A stretch of DNA of 55,579 bases from Zygnema cylindricum (lineage: Eukaryota > Streptophyta > Zygnematophyceae > Zygnematales > Zygnemataceae), in contig JBBHKE010001408.1 of the NCBI GenBank assembly GCA_037447655.1, forward strand, positions 1 through 55,579. Direction: 5' to 3'. A program made the translations under genes and the position numbers. The number at the start of each line of letters is the position of its first letter. The stretch's first letter is position 1. The notes under the pieces were generated by a model. That model worked only from the letters and a program-made list of their open reading frames with translations. It searched no databases and was not told where the DNA came from. Positions 23,501 to 33,429 of this stretch are shown here, one piece after another.

Positions 23501-24895
23501 AAAACTACTTTAGGTACTCAAAAACTTGCATCTGAAAATAAAATATGTATTCTCTTGATGTTTTGTTTTCTGTTTTTTCTTTGTGTGTTTTGATTTTTTC
23601 TTTTAGACATGCGTTCATTTCATCTTAGATTTTCCCGTTTTTCAAAGTGTTTATGCTTTTTCTTTTCGTTTTTTTTTTTCCAGGTGTTGAAGCTGGGAAA
23701 AAAGCAGCTGCTGAAGTCTTGGCTTTACAAAAAAGAGTCCTTACTGTCATAAATGAAGCGAGGTACTTTTTTGTCTTTTACAAAACGCCTTAAAGTACAT
23801 AATGTTTTCCAAAAACACATAGGGTAAAGAAGATTTTGTAACTTTTCCTCTTCAAAGGAACACCTGAAAACATGATATTTTTCAGAAAAAAACATCAGAT
23901 AGCGAATATTTATCAACATTATAACGAAGTGCGGTAGCTTTTTTCTGTTAAAAAAATGCCTGAAGTACAATCTTTTTCAGAAAAACCTTTTTTTGTTAAA
24001 AAAAAATTAAAAAGCACAAATCTTTTTCAGAAAAAACCTCGAGTAAAGAAGAACCAACTGTTATGTAACCTTCTGGTTTGAGTAATTTTAGGTTTGAGTA
24101 ATTTTAGGTTTGAGTGATATTCAGGTTAAGTGACTAACTCTCAGATTCAAGTTGTGTGCCTTTTCCGTAACTTTTAAGTAGTTTTTTTGTTGATGTTTTC
24201 TTTTTAATATTATTATTTTTTGTTTTTTCTTTGGTTTCCAGTTGCAAGGAACCGGTGGAGGCTCTGACTATGGAGGAGGTAGCCCAACGATGTGACGCGA
24301 CACAACAGGTTAGAAATAGAGATAATAATATAACTTATAATATAGATTACAAATAACATATCTGTAATGTTAGTTTATATAATGTTTTGAATTGTTATAA
24401 TTGTTGATTTTGTTATTTATACCTCGTGGAATATTTATATGTAATAATTTTAAGATTAATTTATATAATGTTTTTAATTGTTTTAACTGTTGATATTGTT
24501 ATTTATAACTTATGTAACGCTTACATATGTTATTGATAATAAAATTTTGCAATAATGTGTAAAAATGATACTAGGTAATGCCTAGCATTACTTTAAATTT
24601 GTATAAATAGTACAGACACCTTAAATATAAAAGTACAAAAAACTGACTGTTTGTTATTTTTGTTCCCTCCCTTCCCTCCCTCCCTCCCTCCCTAAAAAAC
24701 CTTAAAAAACTCTGACAAACCTTAAAAACCCTAACTTTTTTTTTTCTTTTTCGTATGCAGGTGGAGATGGTTTACAAAATAGTGCGACACATGGCGGCCA
24801 ATGGGAGGGCTCTTCTCGCAAGTTTCGATGGCGATAATTCTCCTCGAACCGTGAGAGTCATCAGCGAGGAATGTCCTGTGGACGATTTGTTTTAA
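14193..24895 (+). CDS. Plastid-type glucose-6-phosphate isomerase, at least 16 exons
   Basis: Interconverts glucose-6-phosphate and fructose-6-phosphate; the plastid isoform serves starch synthesis and the pentose phosphate cycle. Exons: 14193-14365, 15700-15883, 16395-16583, 17274-17396, 18758-18856, 19465-19548, 20033-20176, 20623-20688, 21041-21109, 21673-21780, 22158-22210, about 22615-22673, 23155-23311, 23684-23762, 24242-24308, 24761-24895. All have GT/AG ends and compatible phases except around exon 12. Diagnostic blocks are [67 protein letters not shown] and [17 protein letters not shown]. Visible length is about 595 residues against roughly 610 for plant plastid forms. The N-terminus is Ser/Arg-rich and ends RVLAVSSK, transit-peptide-like. 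The start at 14193 is the first in-frame ATG after a strong acceptor at 14150; an upstream exon is possible. About 25-30 conserved residues after QHA have no visible exon. Confidence 0.93.
15000..15690 (+). repeat. Degenerate tandem repeat of about 20 bp in GPI intron 1
   Basis: Variants of AAGCTGAYRGTTRAGTTAAY (for example AAGCTGACAGTTCAGTTAG, ACTGACTGTCAAGCGAATAAG) recur through about 690 bp up to the acceptor of exon 2. Unit length drifts and copies are strongly diverged, so the array is old. Nothing like it occurs elsewhere in the window. Confidence 0.7.
16640..16870. repeat. Purine-rich GGAAAAG/GGAACAG repeat in GPI intron 3
   Basis: Irregular units GGAAAAGG and GGAACAGGAACAGG on the + strand. 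The Glu/Lys open frames seen across it are repeat translations. It lies between GPI exon 3 and the TC tract before exon 4. Confidence 0.8.
17443..17485 (+). repeat. Decayed copy of the 3' end of GPI exon 4, inside intron 4
   Basis: TTTGGGTCCTCAATTTATTG then CCGAAGTTCTTGCACC repeats the exon-4 bases 17343-17384 (coding [12 protein letters not shown]) with three or four substitutions. The flanks are also repeated: TTTTTCTGAAAC-AATTTGCTCTCTC precedes and follows the copy. It has no functional acceptor of its own and is a fossil tandem duplication, not an exon. Confidence 0.85.
17515..17562. repeat. (TC)n microsatellite in GPI intron 4
   Basis: A pure TC dinucleotide run of about 45 bp, next to the duplicated exon fragment. 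A second TC tract (17141-17260) lies directly before the exon 4 acceptor. Confidence 0.95.
18047..18382. mobile_element. hAT-like MITE (336 bp) in GPI intron 4
   Basis: TIRs are TAATGTTGTGTATC and, inverted, TAGTGTTGTGTATC (13 of 14). They are flanked by near-identical 8-bp sequences ACAATCAC (18039-18046) and ACAATCGC (18383-18390), the target length of hAT elements. The inside is rich in CGATATATCG palindromes and has no coding capacity. Relatives lie at 35873-36198 and 49808-50260. Confidence 0.82.
18390..18515. repeat. Short tandem repeat GTGTAAATAGAGTAAATA in GPI intron 4
   Basis: About 13 copies of a 9-bp unit (TAAATAGNG) with single-base variants, directly after the hAT-like element. 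Confidence 0.85.
19860..19995. repeat. Tandem repeat of ATCTTTATCTAACAATC in GPI intron 6
   Basis: Seven or eight copies of a 14-18 bp unit (ATCTTTATCTAACA, ATC) just before the exon 7 acceptor. Copies are nearly identical, so the array is recent. Confidence 0.9.
21280..21310 (+). repeat. Possible decayed copy of the GPI exon 9 edge in intron 9
   Basis: GTCGGTTCGAAGGTGGTAC resembles the exon 9 end and donor, GTTGGTTCGAAGGTACAAA (21100-21117), about 180 bp further into the intron. The match is short, so this is weaker than the copies in other introns. Confidence 0.45.
22985..23135. repeat. Tandem repeat AAACTTAATCAAACGTAAAC in GPI intron 12
   Basis: Units of 10 and 20 bp (ACAAACTTA, ATCAAACGTA) repeat about 14 times before the exon 13 acceptor. 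Confidence 0.85.
23391..23530 (+). repeat. Two decayed copies of the GPI exon 13 end and donor in intron 13
   Basis: The exon 13 end and intron start (GCCTACCATCAGCCTGGTAT then AAAACTACTTTTGGTACTC) recur at about 23392 as TACGACCAACCTGATGAT... and at about 23473 as GCCTACCATCATCCTGGTAA. Each copy carries the downstream block TTTNGGTACTCAAAAACTTG. The spacing of 80-95 bp marks a three-unit tandem array that starts within the exon. Confidence 0.85.
23915..23990 (+). repeat. Decayed copy of the GPI exon 14 edge in intron 14
   Basis: ATAACGAAGTGCGGTAGCTT then TTTTCTGTTAAAAAAATGCC mirrors the exon 14 end and donor, ATAAATGAAGCGAGGTACTT then TTTTGTCTTTTACAAAACGCC (from 23749). The unit is about 170 bp. 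Shorter partial repeats of ATCTTTTTCAGAAAAAACC follow, and a 17-bp GGTTTGAGTAATTTTA repeat lies at about 24076-24120. Confidence 0.65.
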
Positions 24896-26525
24896 TTTCG
24901 AGAAAAAAATACTTTCGGAAAGTCGAGAAAAAAAAAAGAAAAAAAAAAGAAAAGTTTTGCATTAATTTAAAAAACAAATCTGCTTCGAAAAGGCAAAGGA
25001 AAGCAGAAATTTGTATTAATTTTAGAGACGGTCTGCTTAAGAAACGCAAAAAAAATAGCGGAAAAACAGCGGAAAAAAGTGGAAAATGTGGAAATTTCAG
25101 ATAATTTCCATTTCATTGAAAAAAAAAACGAAACAGAAAAAAAAGAAAAAAAAAACAGGAATGGTAACGGAAACAGAAACGTCTGTTTTTCTTTTAATTC
25201 AACATTTGTGATTTATATGCAGGAAAGTGATTTTTTTTTACTGTTAGTGTTTTTTGTGTCCTTCGACTTATAAAATATTTAAGTATTAGGGTTTATATTC
25301 AGCAGGAAGAGTACAAAATGTTGCGTGTAGAAAAAAAATTATATCGAAATGTTCCTTATTTTTTTTAGAAATGGCTGTAGTAAAATGATAGAATCATGTC
25401 CTCATTCTATGCTCGGTGCACATATATTTTCCATGAGGTCTCTTTTCAAGCAAATTATTTGGTCATATGTGTTATGTTGACACACTGTGCTATTCTGACA
25501 CTATGTACATCAACTAATCCTAAAAAAAATACGATTTGATACAATTTCCCCTTAAGACTAAAAACTTTTTGATTCTGAGAATGATGAACAGTGGTTTGAA
25601 TTGAAAATTTTGGTGGTCTTAAAAACCCTTCTTAAAAACGAAAATGGTCGCAGTGGTCCCAGACATTATCAGCTTTATTCTCCAAACATCATACAAATAT
25701 GAACCCACTGTAAATCCGCTTCTTGAATTATTGTTCTTTTTGGATTCTTATTAGTATTTTTATTGGATGAAAAGATAAGGGACAATGAAAGTCCTTATGT
25801 CCTAACAAACAAGTTCTTTCATAAGTCAACAACGATGTTCTCATATACAAAAACATTACTGACAACCATTTAACAATTTAACATGCCAAAGGTTTTTTTT
25901 TTTTTTTTTTTTCAAGTGCATTAAGTCAAGCAACAATGTCAATTCTGAGATTTTATTTTCCACCGGATACAAAATTTTACGACTCAAAACAAAACTTTAA
26001 AAATGGATCAAACGGAAAAAAAAAAAAAAAACAATTAGACAAAAAGTCTCATGACAAATCAACGTCAGCAATTAAAAGAACCGCTAGCTTTGAAAAAATT
26101 TGAAGACAGCTTTATCATTTTTGCTGTTCTGAAAAGTTAAAAAAAAAGGGCTTTTCCTCTGACAAAGAACCGTTTCTACTACAAGAAAAAACTCTAAAAC
26201 TTGAAAACTTGTTACAAAATGTCCTCGTAAAAACAATTAAGAGAAAACCATTAACCGTTAAAATTTACGTGACAACTGACACAATGAGAAAAAACAAGAA
26301 AAAAAAAAAGAAAGAGGGGGAAAAAAACTGCAGTCCAAAAACTCCATGACCCCTGCCTTGACATTCAGATCTCCCTCCCTCTCTCTCTTTATCTCATTTC
26401 TCTCTTGTCCTTCTCTCCTCTCCCCTTTCTCCCCTCTCTCCCCTACACATGTACACACTAAATAAAAACACTTTCCACTAACATCTTCATGGCTCCATTC
26501 TTGTCAAATCCTTCCTATTTTGTCC
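24896..26525. other. Convergent intergenic region between GPI and the - strand gene
   Basis: No exon is supported. Sequence just after the GPI stop is A-rich with AAAAAGAAAA runs, probably 3' UTR. The rest is AT-rich with poly-A and poly-T runs (about 25890-25912, 26017-26032) and a C/T-rich patch at about 26360-26445, near the end of the - strand gene. No standard poly-A signal stands out. Confidence 0.5.
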
Positions 26526-28558
26526 TTATTCAACCGTTTGTTTGCTATTGTCTTTTTTTGCCGACGAAACTTCTTCACCGTCACAAGATCCAAAAATGTC
26601 AAAAGAACCCGAACTTTCGTCTCTATTCACACCTAAAAACTTTCGGATAATTCGAGCTCCTTCCTCAGAAACACCCAAAGAACTTAAATCCGAAGAGAAA
26701 TCCGTACCGGACGTACTTCCTTCATAAGAAACGGTACTTCTCGAAAAGTCAAAATCAGAAGATTCTAAATCATCGATAATTTGATTAACATTGGGAACAC
26801 GATTTTCGACCGTCCCATTTTTAGTATTGATACATACAATATTGCGATCTTCGCGGGTCTCCTTGACTCTCTCGCCCCTCGATCTCCCCCTCCTCTCTCT
26901 TTCCCTCTCCTTCTCGGTCCTACTCTTTACAACACCTGCGTCTCCCTCCTCCGCTCTCCCTCTCCTCGATCTCTCTCTCGTCTCTCTATCCTGCCCCTCG
27001 ATTCCACTCTTTAGCACACGTGTATCTCTCTCCACCCTCTCTCTCCTCGATCTATCCCTATTCTCTCTTTCCACCTCCTCCTCAAATCCTTTTTTTGTAA
27101 GAACACTCTCTCCCTCCTTTACCCGCTCTCTCCTTGATCTGCCCCTCCTCTCTCTTTCCTTCTCCTCCTCAGCTCTACTGTTTGCCTCATTTGGCTCCTC
27201 TTTCACTTCCTCTCTCCTCGATCTCTCCCTCCTTTCTCGCCCTCTCTCTACTTTATCTGTTTGAAGGTCCGAATCCTCTATCAAAAACCCATGCCATCGA
27301 AGGACTGAACTATTGCTTAAATTCACATCCCTACTTTTTCGTCTCCCACTCTCTCTCCCACTCCCCTTCAGCCTCTCTCTCTCCTCCTCTTTATAATTTC
27401 CTGTTAGGATTTTATTTTTTTCATCGACGTCGAAAACTTGCCCAGGATCCTCACTCGAAACACCAAAAGAATCCAAATCAATGGAACTCCTATATCTTCC
27501 ACCTACCTCTCCTCCTCCCACACTTCGAGAATTTTCCCTCCCCCTACTAAACATCATTACTTCCTCTCGTCCTCTTCTTCCTTCTCTTTCTCCTTCGCCT
27601 TCCCACTCTTCCCCCACTACTTTCCCGCCCCATTCTCCTCCCTCCTCTCCTTCCTCTCCCTCCTCGCCTTCCACTCGTTCCTCTCCCTCTCCATCTGCAC
27701 TTGAACATCCTCCATAGAACTCCATCTCCTCCTCTTCCCCCTCCTCCTCCTCCTCCTCTTCCTCCTCCTCCCCTCCTCCTCCTCCTCGGGGTAACAAATG
27801 GACAAAGCCCACGGGGCAACCAGACCCAAAAGAATTTTTCCTAAACAATCTTTCGAACTCGGTCGAGGTTTTTCCCCGATTCTACGAATTTCTGGTAACA
27901 AAGGTCTTTCCACAATTTCGGGAAACAAATTTCCCGATTGAAATTTGAATCCTCCAACTACAAACATTACAGCCGTAAGAGTTACGGTCCAAAACGATAA
28001 CCGCCAAAAAAGGGTCGGTTTCCACGGTCGTAAACGGAACGGTTGGTCGATTCTATGCAATTCCGTTTCGTTTTTTACAAATACGAACCTTTTTTTGCCT
28101 TTATTCGGTTTGAATAGCATATACGGATCGTTTTGTGGAATCTCCGTTAACGATAAGTTTCTCCTTCGATGTCCAATCTGAGAACCTTTTTCTGTTTTGA
28201 CAGATTTAACCGTTTTAACTGTCGTTTTCACTGGTTTAACCGCCATTCCGGTGTTTCCTCGATTTTGATCTTTCACTAATCTCGTTTTTTTTTCGGCGTT
28301 ATCGATAAGATCCATATAAGCGATATAATCGATGACATCGTCTTTATTCATTCTCGAACTTAACTTTTTACCGATTCCGTTTAAATTAACGGAAGATGTC
28401 ATGTTTGGGATAACCGGTTTTTCATCGGTTTCCTCATTTTTGTCTTTTTCTGAAAAAAGCCTGCGATTTCTCGAAACTTTTGACCCCTCTTGGAGATTAA
28501 CAAGGGGGGTTTGTAATGGAGTTTTATCGCGGGATTTAAAATTTTGACTTTCCGACAT
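26526..28558 (-). CDS. Unrecognised membrane protein with Arg/Glu repeat domain; frame break in a GAG repeat
   Basis: Two overlapping - strand frames together look like one gene of about 670 codons without introns. The first (start 28558) is basic and hydrophilic, then has a membrane segment (FWRLSFWTVTLTAVMFVVGG, near residue 190) and a second hydrophobic stretch (GKILLGLVAPWALSICYP). After that it enters an acidic run coded by GAG/GGA repeats (about 27785-27722). The other frame continues past the repeat through MEFYGGCSS and an acidic segment to four or five imperfect repeats of about 27 residues built on RERRGRSRRERVKE, then a Ser/Asp-rich tail ending SSAKKDNSKQTVE (stop 26528-26526). The shift is probably an indel in the microsatellite, in the assembly or the genome. 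No family is recognised; the layout would suit a membrane-anchored protein with a charged tail. Confidence 0.6.
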
Positions 28559-28790
28559 TTTTAAACGTTTTGAAAGAGAGTCAGAAAGAACGAAAAATGT
28601 TCAATTTTCTAAAAAGAGACCAGAAAAAAAACGCGAATAGAGATTGCGTCGCAATTTCAAAAAGTGGAGAATTGGGTAACTCAGTTTCTTTTTTTTTTTC
28701 GGAAATGGGTGTCAACCTGGAAAAAATGGAAATGGAAAAAAGGGGATCGAATTGGAAATGCTGGAAAAAAATAAAAAAAAAATGGACTTG
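28559..28790. other. Upstream region of the - strand membrane-protein gene
   Basis: A-rich sequence with no recognisable promoter motif. It is followed by the GA-rich tract. On the - strand this is the 5' flank of the gene starting at 28558. Confidence 0.4.
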
Positions 28791-28794
28791 AAAG

Positions 28795-29195
28795 TTGATT
28801 GGTTGAGAGGGGAGAGGGGAGGAGAAGGGAGAGAGAGGGGAGGAAAGGAGAGGAGAGAGAGAGAAAGAGAGAGAGGGGGGGAGAGAAGGAGAGAGAGAGA
28901 GAGGTATGAGGAAAGGTGGAAGTGATGTAGTGATGGTGCGAGGGGGAGGGAGGAGGTAGGGAGGAAGATGGAAAAGGGGGAGGATGGATGAGGAAGAGAG
29001 AGGGAGAGTGGGGGAGGACGACAAAGGGAGAGAGGGAGGGGAAGGAAGAGAGGAAGGGAATAAGAGAGGGAAGGAGGGGGAGGAAGGTAGGACGAGGAGA
29101 GTGGGAGAGGACGAGAGAGGGAGAAGAAAGGGAGGGAAGGAGGGAGACGGCGGGAGAGAAGTGGATGGAGTAAGGAAGGGAGGGAGGGGAAGAGG
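28795..29195. repeat. GA-rich low-complexity tract (about 400 bp)
   Basis: Purine-only runs of GGAGAG, GAGGGA and AGGAAG on the + strand. Open frames across it on both strands are compositional. It lies about 240 bp upstream of the start of the - strand gene. Confidence 0.9.
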
Positions 29196-29804
29196 TTATC
29201 AAGTTCATATGTAAGTTTAACAAATTCTTAAGTGTGAATTTAACAATTCTTATGGGGTATTTTTTCACATCACTCTTCTTCTACATAATATATTACCATT
29301 TTACTTTTTTTTAGGGCCAAAAAAAAAAAAAAAACATAAAAAATCAAAAAAAAAACTTTGCTAAAAAATACGTTAAAACTAAAACAAAAAAAAAAAAACG
29401 ACAAAAACCTGAAACAGTTGTAACTGCCGTACCTTCTTTTTTTCCGATCGATTCTTGCCACGTCAGCATGCCCCTCCTGTGCCTTCACGCCACGTCATTC
29501 AGCAGAAAAACAGCCGCAAAGTAATAACTTTTTGTCGTATTTGAAACGAGAAACAACAGGACAACAGCGGTAAAAAAGGAGTCCTTTCTCACACGTGCGG
29601 CGGGAAGGAGAAAAAAAGACAACGTCTCTCCCTCTCCTCCTCTCCTCCTCTCCCTCTCCTCCTCCCCCTCCCCTTCCCTCTCCTTCTCTTTCTCTCCCTC
29701 TCCCTCTCTTCTCCTAGGAACAAGAGGAGTTTGAGAATTTACAGTTGGTAACCCTAAATTTGCCAAACTCTTGATCACCTCCGTACTGTTACAGTGCCGT
29801 ACAG

Positions 29805-30032
29805 TACACCGTGAATCGCTATTAGTGTTCATGTTTTTTTCGCCACTTATAACATCTTTTCTCCGTACACACATGTCAGATTGCGGATCTGACGGTTTCG
29901 ATTGAAAGGTAAGTTTCTCAGCTTCCGATTGGCGGTCTCAAATTGAAAATCGGGCAAGTGTGTACGGAGAAAAGATGTTATAACTTTTAAGTGGCGGAAA
30001 AAGTATTAACACTAATAGCGATACACGGTGTA
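29805..30032. mobile_element. Short TIR element (MITE), TA family, 228 bp
   Basis: Complete copy: left CACCGTGAATCGCTATTAG, right CTAATAGCGATACACGGTG, with TA at both edges. The inner inverted pair CATCTTTTCTCCGTACACAC / GTGTACGGAGAAAAGATG is intact. The element can fold almost end to end. Confidence 0.88.
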
Positions 30033-30303
30033 CTATACCTTTACTTGTATGTATTGTTTTAATTCGCACGTGCGAGTCCAGGGGTCAGGAAGTGAAGTTT
30101 CGGAGTTTTTATCGGGCACGAAATTTAGTGAATCTTATCACCGAATCTGAGATTGAATCTAGAACGTCCGATGTTTATTGAACGGCTGGATGTTTAGCTC
30201 GTAAAATGGCGCATCCGTTTATACTTAACACTTCCAGTCGCTGTTAGAGTTAACGACGCTACACCGCCAATTGTTATTAGAGTTAATAAACACTACAGTA
30301 CAG

Positions 30304-30503
30304 TACACCGTGAATCGCTATTAGCGTCAATGTTGTTTTCGCCACTTAAAAGATAATTTCTCCGTACACACAAGTCGGATTGCGGATCTGACGGTTGCGA
30401 TTGAAGTGTAACATTCTCAGCTTCCGATTGGCGGTCTCAAATTGAAAATCCGACAAATGTGTACGGATAAATGATCTTTCAAGTGGCGAAAAAACATTGA
30501 CTG
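30304..30503. mobile_element. TA-family MITE lacking its right end
   Basis: The left end CACCGTGAATCGCTATTAG and the inner blocks match 29805-30032, including GATCTGACGGTTGCGATTGA. The copy stops after GTGGCGAAAAAACATTGAC, and the terminal CACTAATAGCG...GGTGTA is missing. Confidence 0.75.
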
Positions 30504-30564
30504 TACTGTGAAAATCACAAAATAGTGATAGCAAGTCTATTTAAGGTCGTGGACTACATTCTAC

Positions 30565-30765
30565 CACGTCTCCGCTCACTAAATAAGCATTATTAATTCT
30601 AGTTTCACATTTATACTAAGAAATCCTTAACGCTCATAACAATGGGCGGTGGCCTGGCCGAGAATTACAAGTGGACAAAAAACTGCCACGTCTCCTTGAA
30701 CCTAAACTAGAATTGTATATTCTAGTTTCGCATAAACACTATTAAATCCTCAACTCTTTACTGTA
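30565..30765. repeat. Two-unit decayed tandem repeat, about 120 bp
   Basis: CCACGTCTCC, then TTCTAGTTTC(A/G)CAT and AATCCT(T/C)AAC, occurs twice in order, at about 30569 and about 30690. A related phrase (AAGTCCACGTCCCTCGGGCC) is found near 37629. Confidence 0.55.
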
Positions 30766-30769
30766 AGGG

Positions 30770-31392
30770 TGGTGTGGCATGGCTTGGGAGGATCCGGCGG
30801 ACCGGTTTTGGGATGGATGCTTTGGTGGGAATGGGCAGGATACGTGGATGGTGGGTGGGTGGGGTAATGCTGGGTCATGAGGATTGGGAGTTGAGAAGAA
30901 GCGCGTGCGGTCGCTCGAGGTGAAGTGGCATCGGATCTTGAGACCCCTGGCGAAATAAAATCCGTACCAGGCGCAAACGGACAAAACCAAACAAATTGTG
31001 TAATTTTTTTTGTCGTACCTGAACGCAAACGGACAAAACATAGTGGATCGTGCACTTTTCGTCGTCGCTTGAATTCTTTTGATTTTTTTTGAGTTTTTTT
31101 TACACGTGCGACTACGTGATTTTATTTGTTTTTCTAAAATTTTTTGTTTTAAAACACATCTTCCCTGTTTTTTAAATAAAACTTTGAAGATGACGTTTTT
31201 TGGCGTGGCCGTGGGTCGAAGAACACAAAACGACAACATGTAGTACATCTTAAATTCGATGATGACGCAAAATGTACTTTTCATTTTTCTATTTTTTTGT
31301 ACGGTTGAAACTTACGCGGTACGGCTCTAAGTTTTACAGGAAAACGACAGAAAAAAACCCTTACTTAGGCACATAGAGACGCACCCTAAAAT
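30770..31392 (+). mobile_element. Eroded Harbinger-like element, same family as 32302-33689
   Basis: Shares GGATCCGGCGGACC, GAAGTGGCATCGGATC, AAATCCGTACC, GACAAAACATAG and TACAGGAAAACGACAGAAAA with 32302-33689 in the same order. The right edge GGCACATAGAGACGCACCC is a mutated TIR (compare GCACATGGGGACATACCC). The left edge is not certain. Confidence 0.6.
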
Positions 31393-31593
31393 GGACAAAA
31401 AAGTGAAAGCTCCCTCGACCGTCCATATTCATACCAGAGATATGGACGGCCAAGATTCGATAAGTTAAAGGTCATCATGTCACTTTTCAGCTGTCACTCG
31501 TCAGAGTACGAATCTACTGGAGCTTTGTGAATCCGGTGCAAACTGTTAACCCATACTGTACTTGACTTTATTGTACTGTACTGGACTGTGCTG

Positions 31594-32213
31594 TACACCG
31601 CGAATCGTAATTAGAGTAAACTACTCTAATTCGGTCGCTCGAAATTTCGACTCTATGACATCAAATAGAGTAAATGATTCTAATTTTTTCACTATTCTAA
31701 TTTAGGTAATTTTAATTAGCGTAACAGAATTGTAATATAGGTTCGTTTTAAATAGTGTGGAGTACGGACGACGTTCGACCGTGCAAAATTGTACTTTTTT
31801 AAGTAAAAAAGTACAAATAATGATTTAATACAATCGCGCTCGCACGTGAAATCGCACTAAACGAAAAATCAATCACATCGAAAAAAAGCCGTTCGCATAA
31901 CTCTCGTCCGTCGACAGCATCGTCGTCAGTGTGAACATTAACTGACATTCAGCGCGACAAATAATACTAGCGTCATAATGACGTCAAAACTATACGGACT
32001 GACAGATTCTGTACGATTACGTAATTTAGTGTTCATTATTTCAGCGCGGATAATTAATGCCGACATAACCCAATATAGAGTACTTAAATAAATTAGAGTA
32101 AACTTCGACTGTGAAAAAGTTCTATCACATAAACTAGAGTTCATTACTCTAATTGTTTTTTTTTGTTTTTTTACTCTAATTTTTTCATTACTCTAATTAC
32201 GATTCGCGGTGTA
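31594..32213. mobile_element. TIR element, TA family, 620-bp subfamily, copy 1
   Basis: Ends CACCGCGAATCGTAATTAG and CTAATTACGATTCGCGGTG are exact inverses, flanked by TA. Inside are many ATTAGAGT/ACTCTAAT words and a core TGACGTCAAAACTATACGG. That core recurs, inverted relative to the window, in 53015-53693, so these are two copies of one subfamily inserted in opposite orientations. No coding region. Confidence 0.88.
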
Positions 32214-32822
32214 GCATTTCGCCGCTCCATCAACTACCTAAAAAGTACAAACCATTTAACTACGACAGGTTAACTGAAAACTTACTGAGTATTGAAACTT
32301 AGGGTATGTCCCCATGTACTTGTAACTTAACAAACTTTCTTTGTATTTTAGCGCGGATCCGGCGGACCCGCTTTTCAAGTGTCCCTATGTGTAAGAACGT
32401 AATCATAACTTACGTTTGTGACGATTGTATACGTCGACAATACCTGTGACGGTTGTCAACGTCTACAATCTGTGTTGTCGGACGTTATTTTTTGGAACTG
32501 CTTGTGTGACGTCGCATGTCTTACCGTGACATTGTAGACGTACCGCCTTCCAGCCTGTACCGTTTCACGGTTGAAGAAGATGCGCTTTGCCTTTGCGTCT
32601 CCTGTTCGGTCGACGTGAAATGGCATCGAAATTTGAATATCCTTGCAAAAAAGAAATCCGTACTGGACGAAAAAGGACAAATCCAAACAAATTGTGTACT
32701 TTTTTTTGTCTTATTAGAAACCTAACGGACAAAACATAGCAACTTCCGTACTTTCTTTTGTCTTTGAAAATCGTGTGAAAAACTTCGAAAATTACGGCAC
32801 GTGCGAATATGTGTTCCTATTT

Positions 32823-32832
32823 NNNNNNNNNN
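32823..32832. other. Assembly gap (ten N)
   Basis: The only ambiguous bases in the window. The first copy of the 436-bp direct duplication ends exactly at this gap. Confidence 0.99.
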
Positions 32833-32993
32833 TGCCTTCAACGATACAAAACAGGCAATCCAAAGATTATTCTGTTTTTTTTCATGTGTTAAACAAACCT
32901 AAACAGGAAAAAGCAGGTCATGCCTAAAGAAAAAACGTTCCTATAAGTTTAAAGCTACGGTAAAGTGCAGCTGGCTTGTCCTCTGCGTTTCCG

Positions 32994-33429
32994 ATGTGTA
33001 AGAACGTAATCATAACTTACGTTTGTGACGATTGTATACGTCGACAATACCTGTGACGGTTGTCAACGTCTACAATCTGTGTTGTCGGACGTTATTTTTT
33101 GGAACTGCTTGTGTGACGTCGCATGTCTTACCGTGACATTGTAGACGTACCGCCTTCCAGCCTGTACCGTTTCACGGTTGAAGAAGATGCGCTTTGCCTT
33201 TGCGTCTCCTGTTCGGTCGACGTGAAATGGCATCGAAATTTGAATATCCTTGCAAAAAAGAAATCCGTACTGGACGAAAAAGGACAAATCCAAACAAATT
33301 GTGTACTTTTTTTTGTCTTATTAGAAACCTAACGGACAAAACATAGCAACTTCCGTACTTTCTTTTGTCTTTGAAAATCGTGTGAAAAACTTCGAAAATT
33401 ACGGCACGTGCGAATATGTGTTCCTATTT
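32994..33429. repeat. Exact direct duplicate of 32387-32822 (offset 607 bp)
   Basis: The two 436-bp blocks appear identical, from ATGTGTAAGAACGTAATC to GTGCGAATATGTGTTCCTAT. All other repeats of this kind here have diverged, so an exact copy abutting an N gap suggests overlapping contig ends that were not merged. Confidence 0.9.

Noticed and set aside
28681-29268. 195-codon Ser/Pro/Leu-rich - strand frame
   Set aside because: It lies almost entirely in the GA-rich tract; composition explains it.
30140-30200. Second tRNA-like phrase GATTGAATCTAGAACG
   Set aside because: It resembles the 7871-7945 sequence, but the stem pairs poorly and no boundaries can be set, so it is not listed as a feature.
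32456-33293. Two identical 76-codon - strand frames and two 69-codon + strand frames
   Set aside because: They are the same 436-bp duplicated transposon segment, have no motif, and the duplication itself is probably an assembly artefact.
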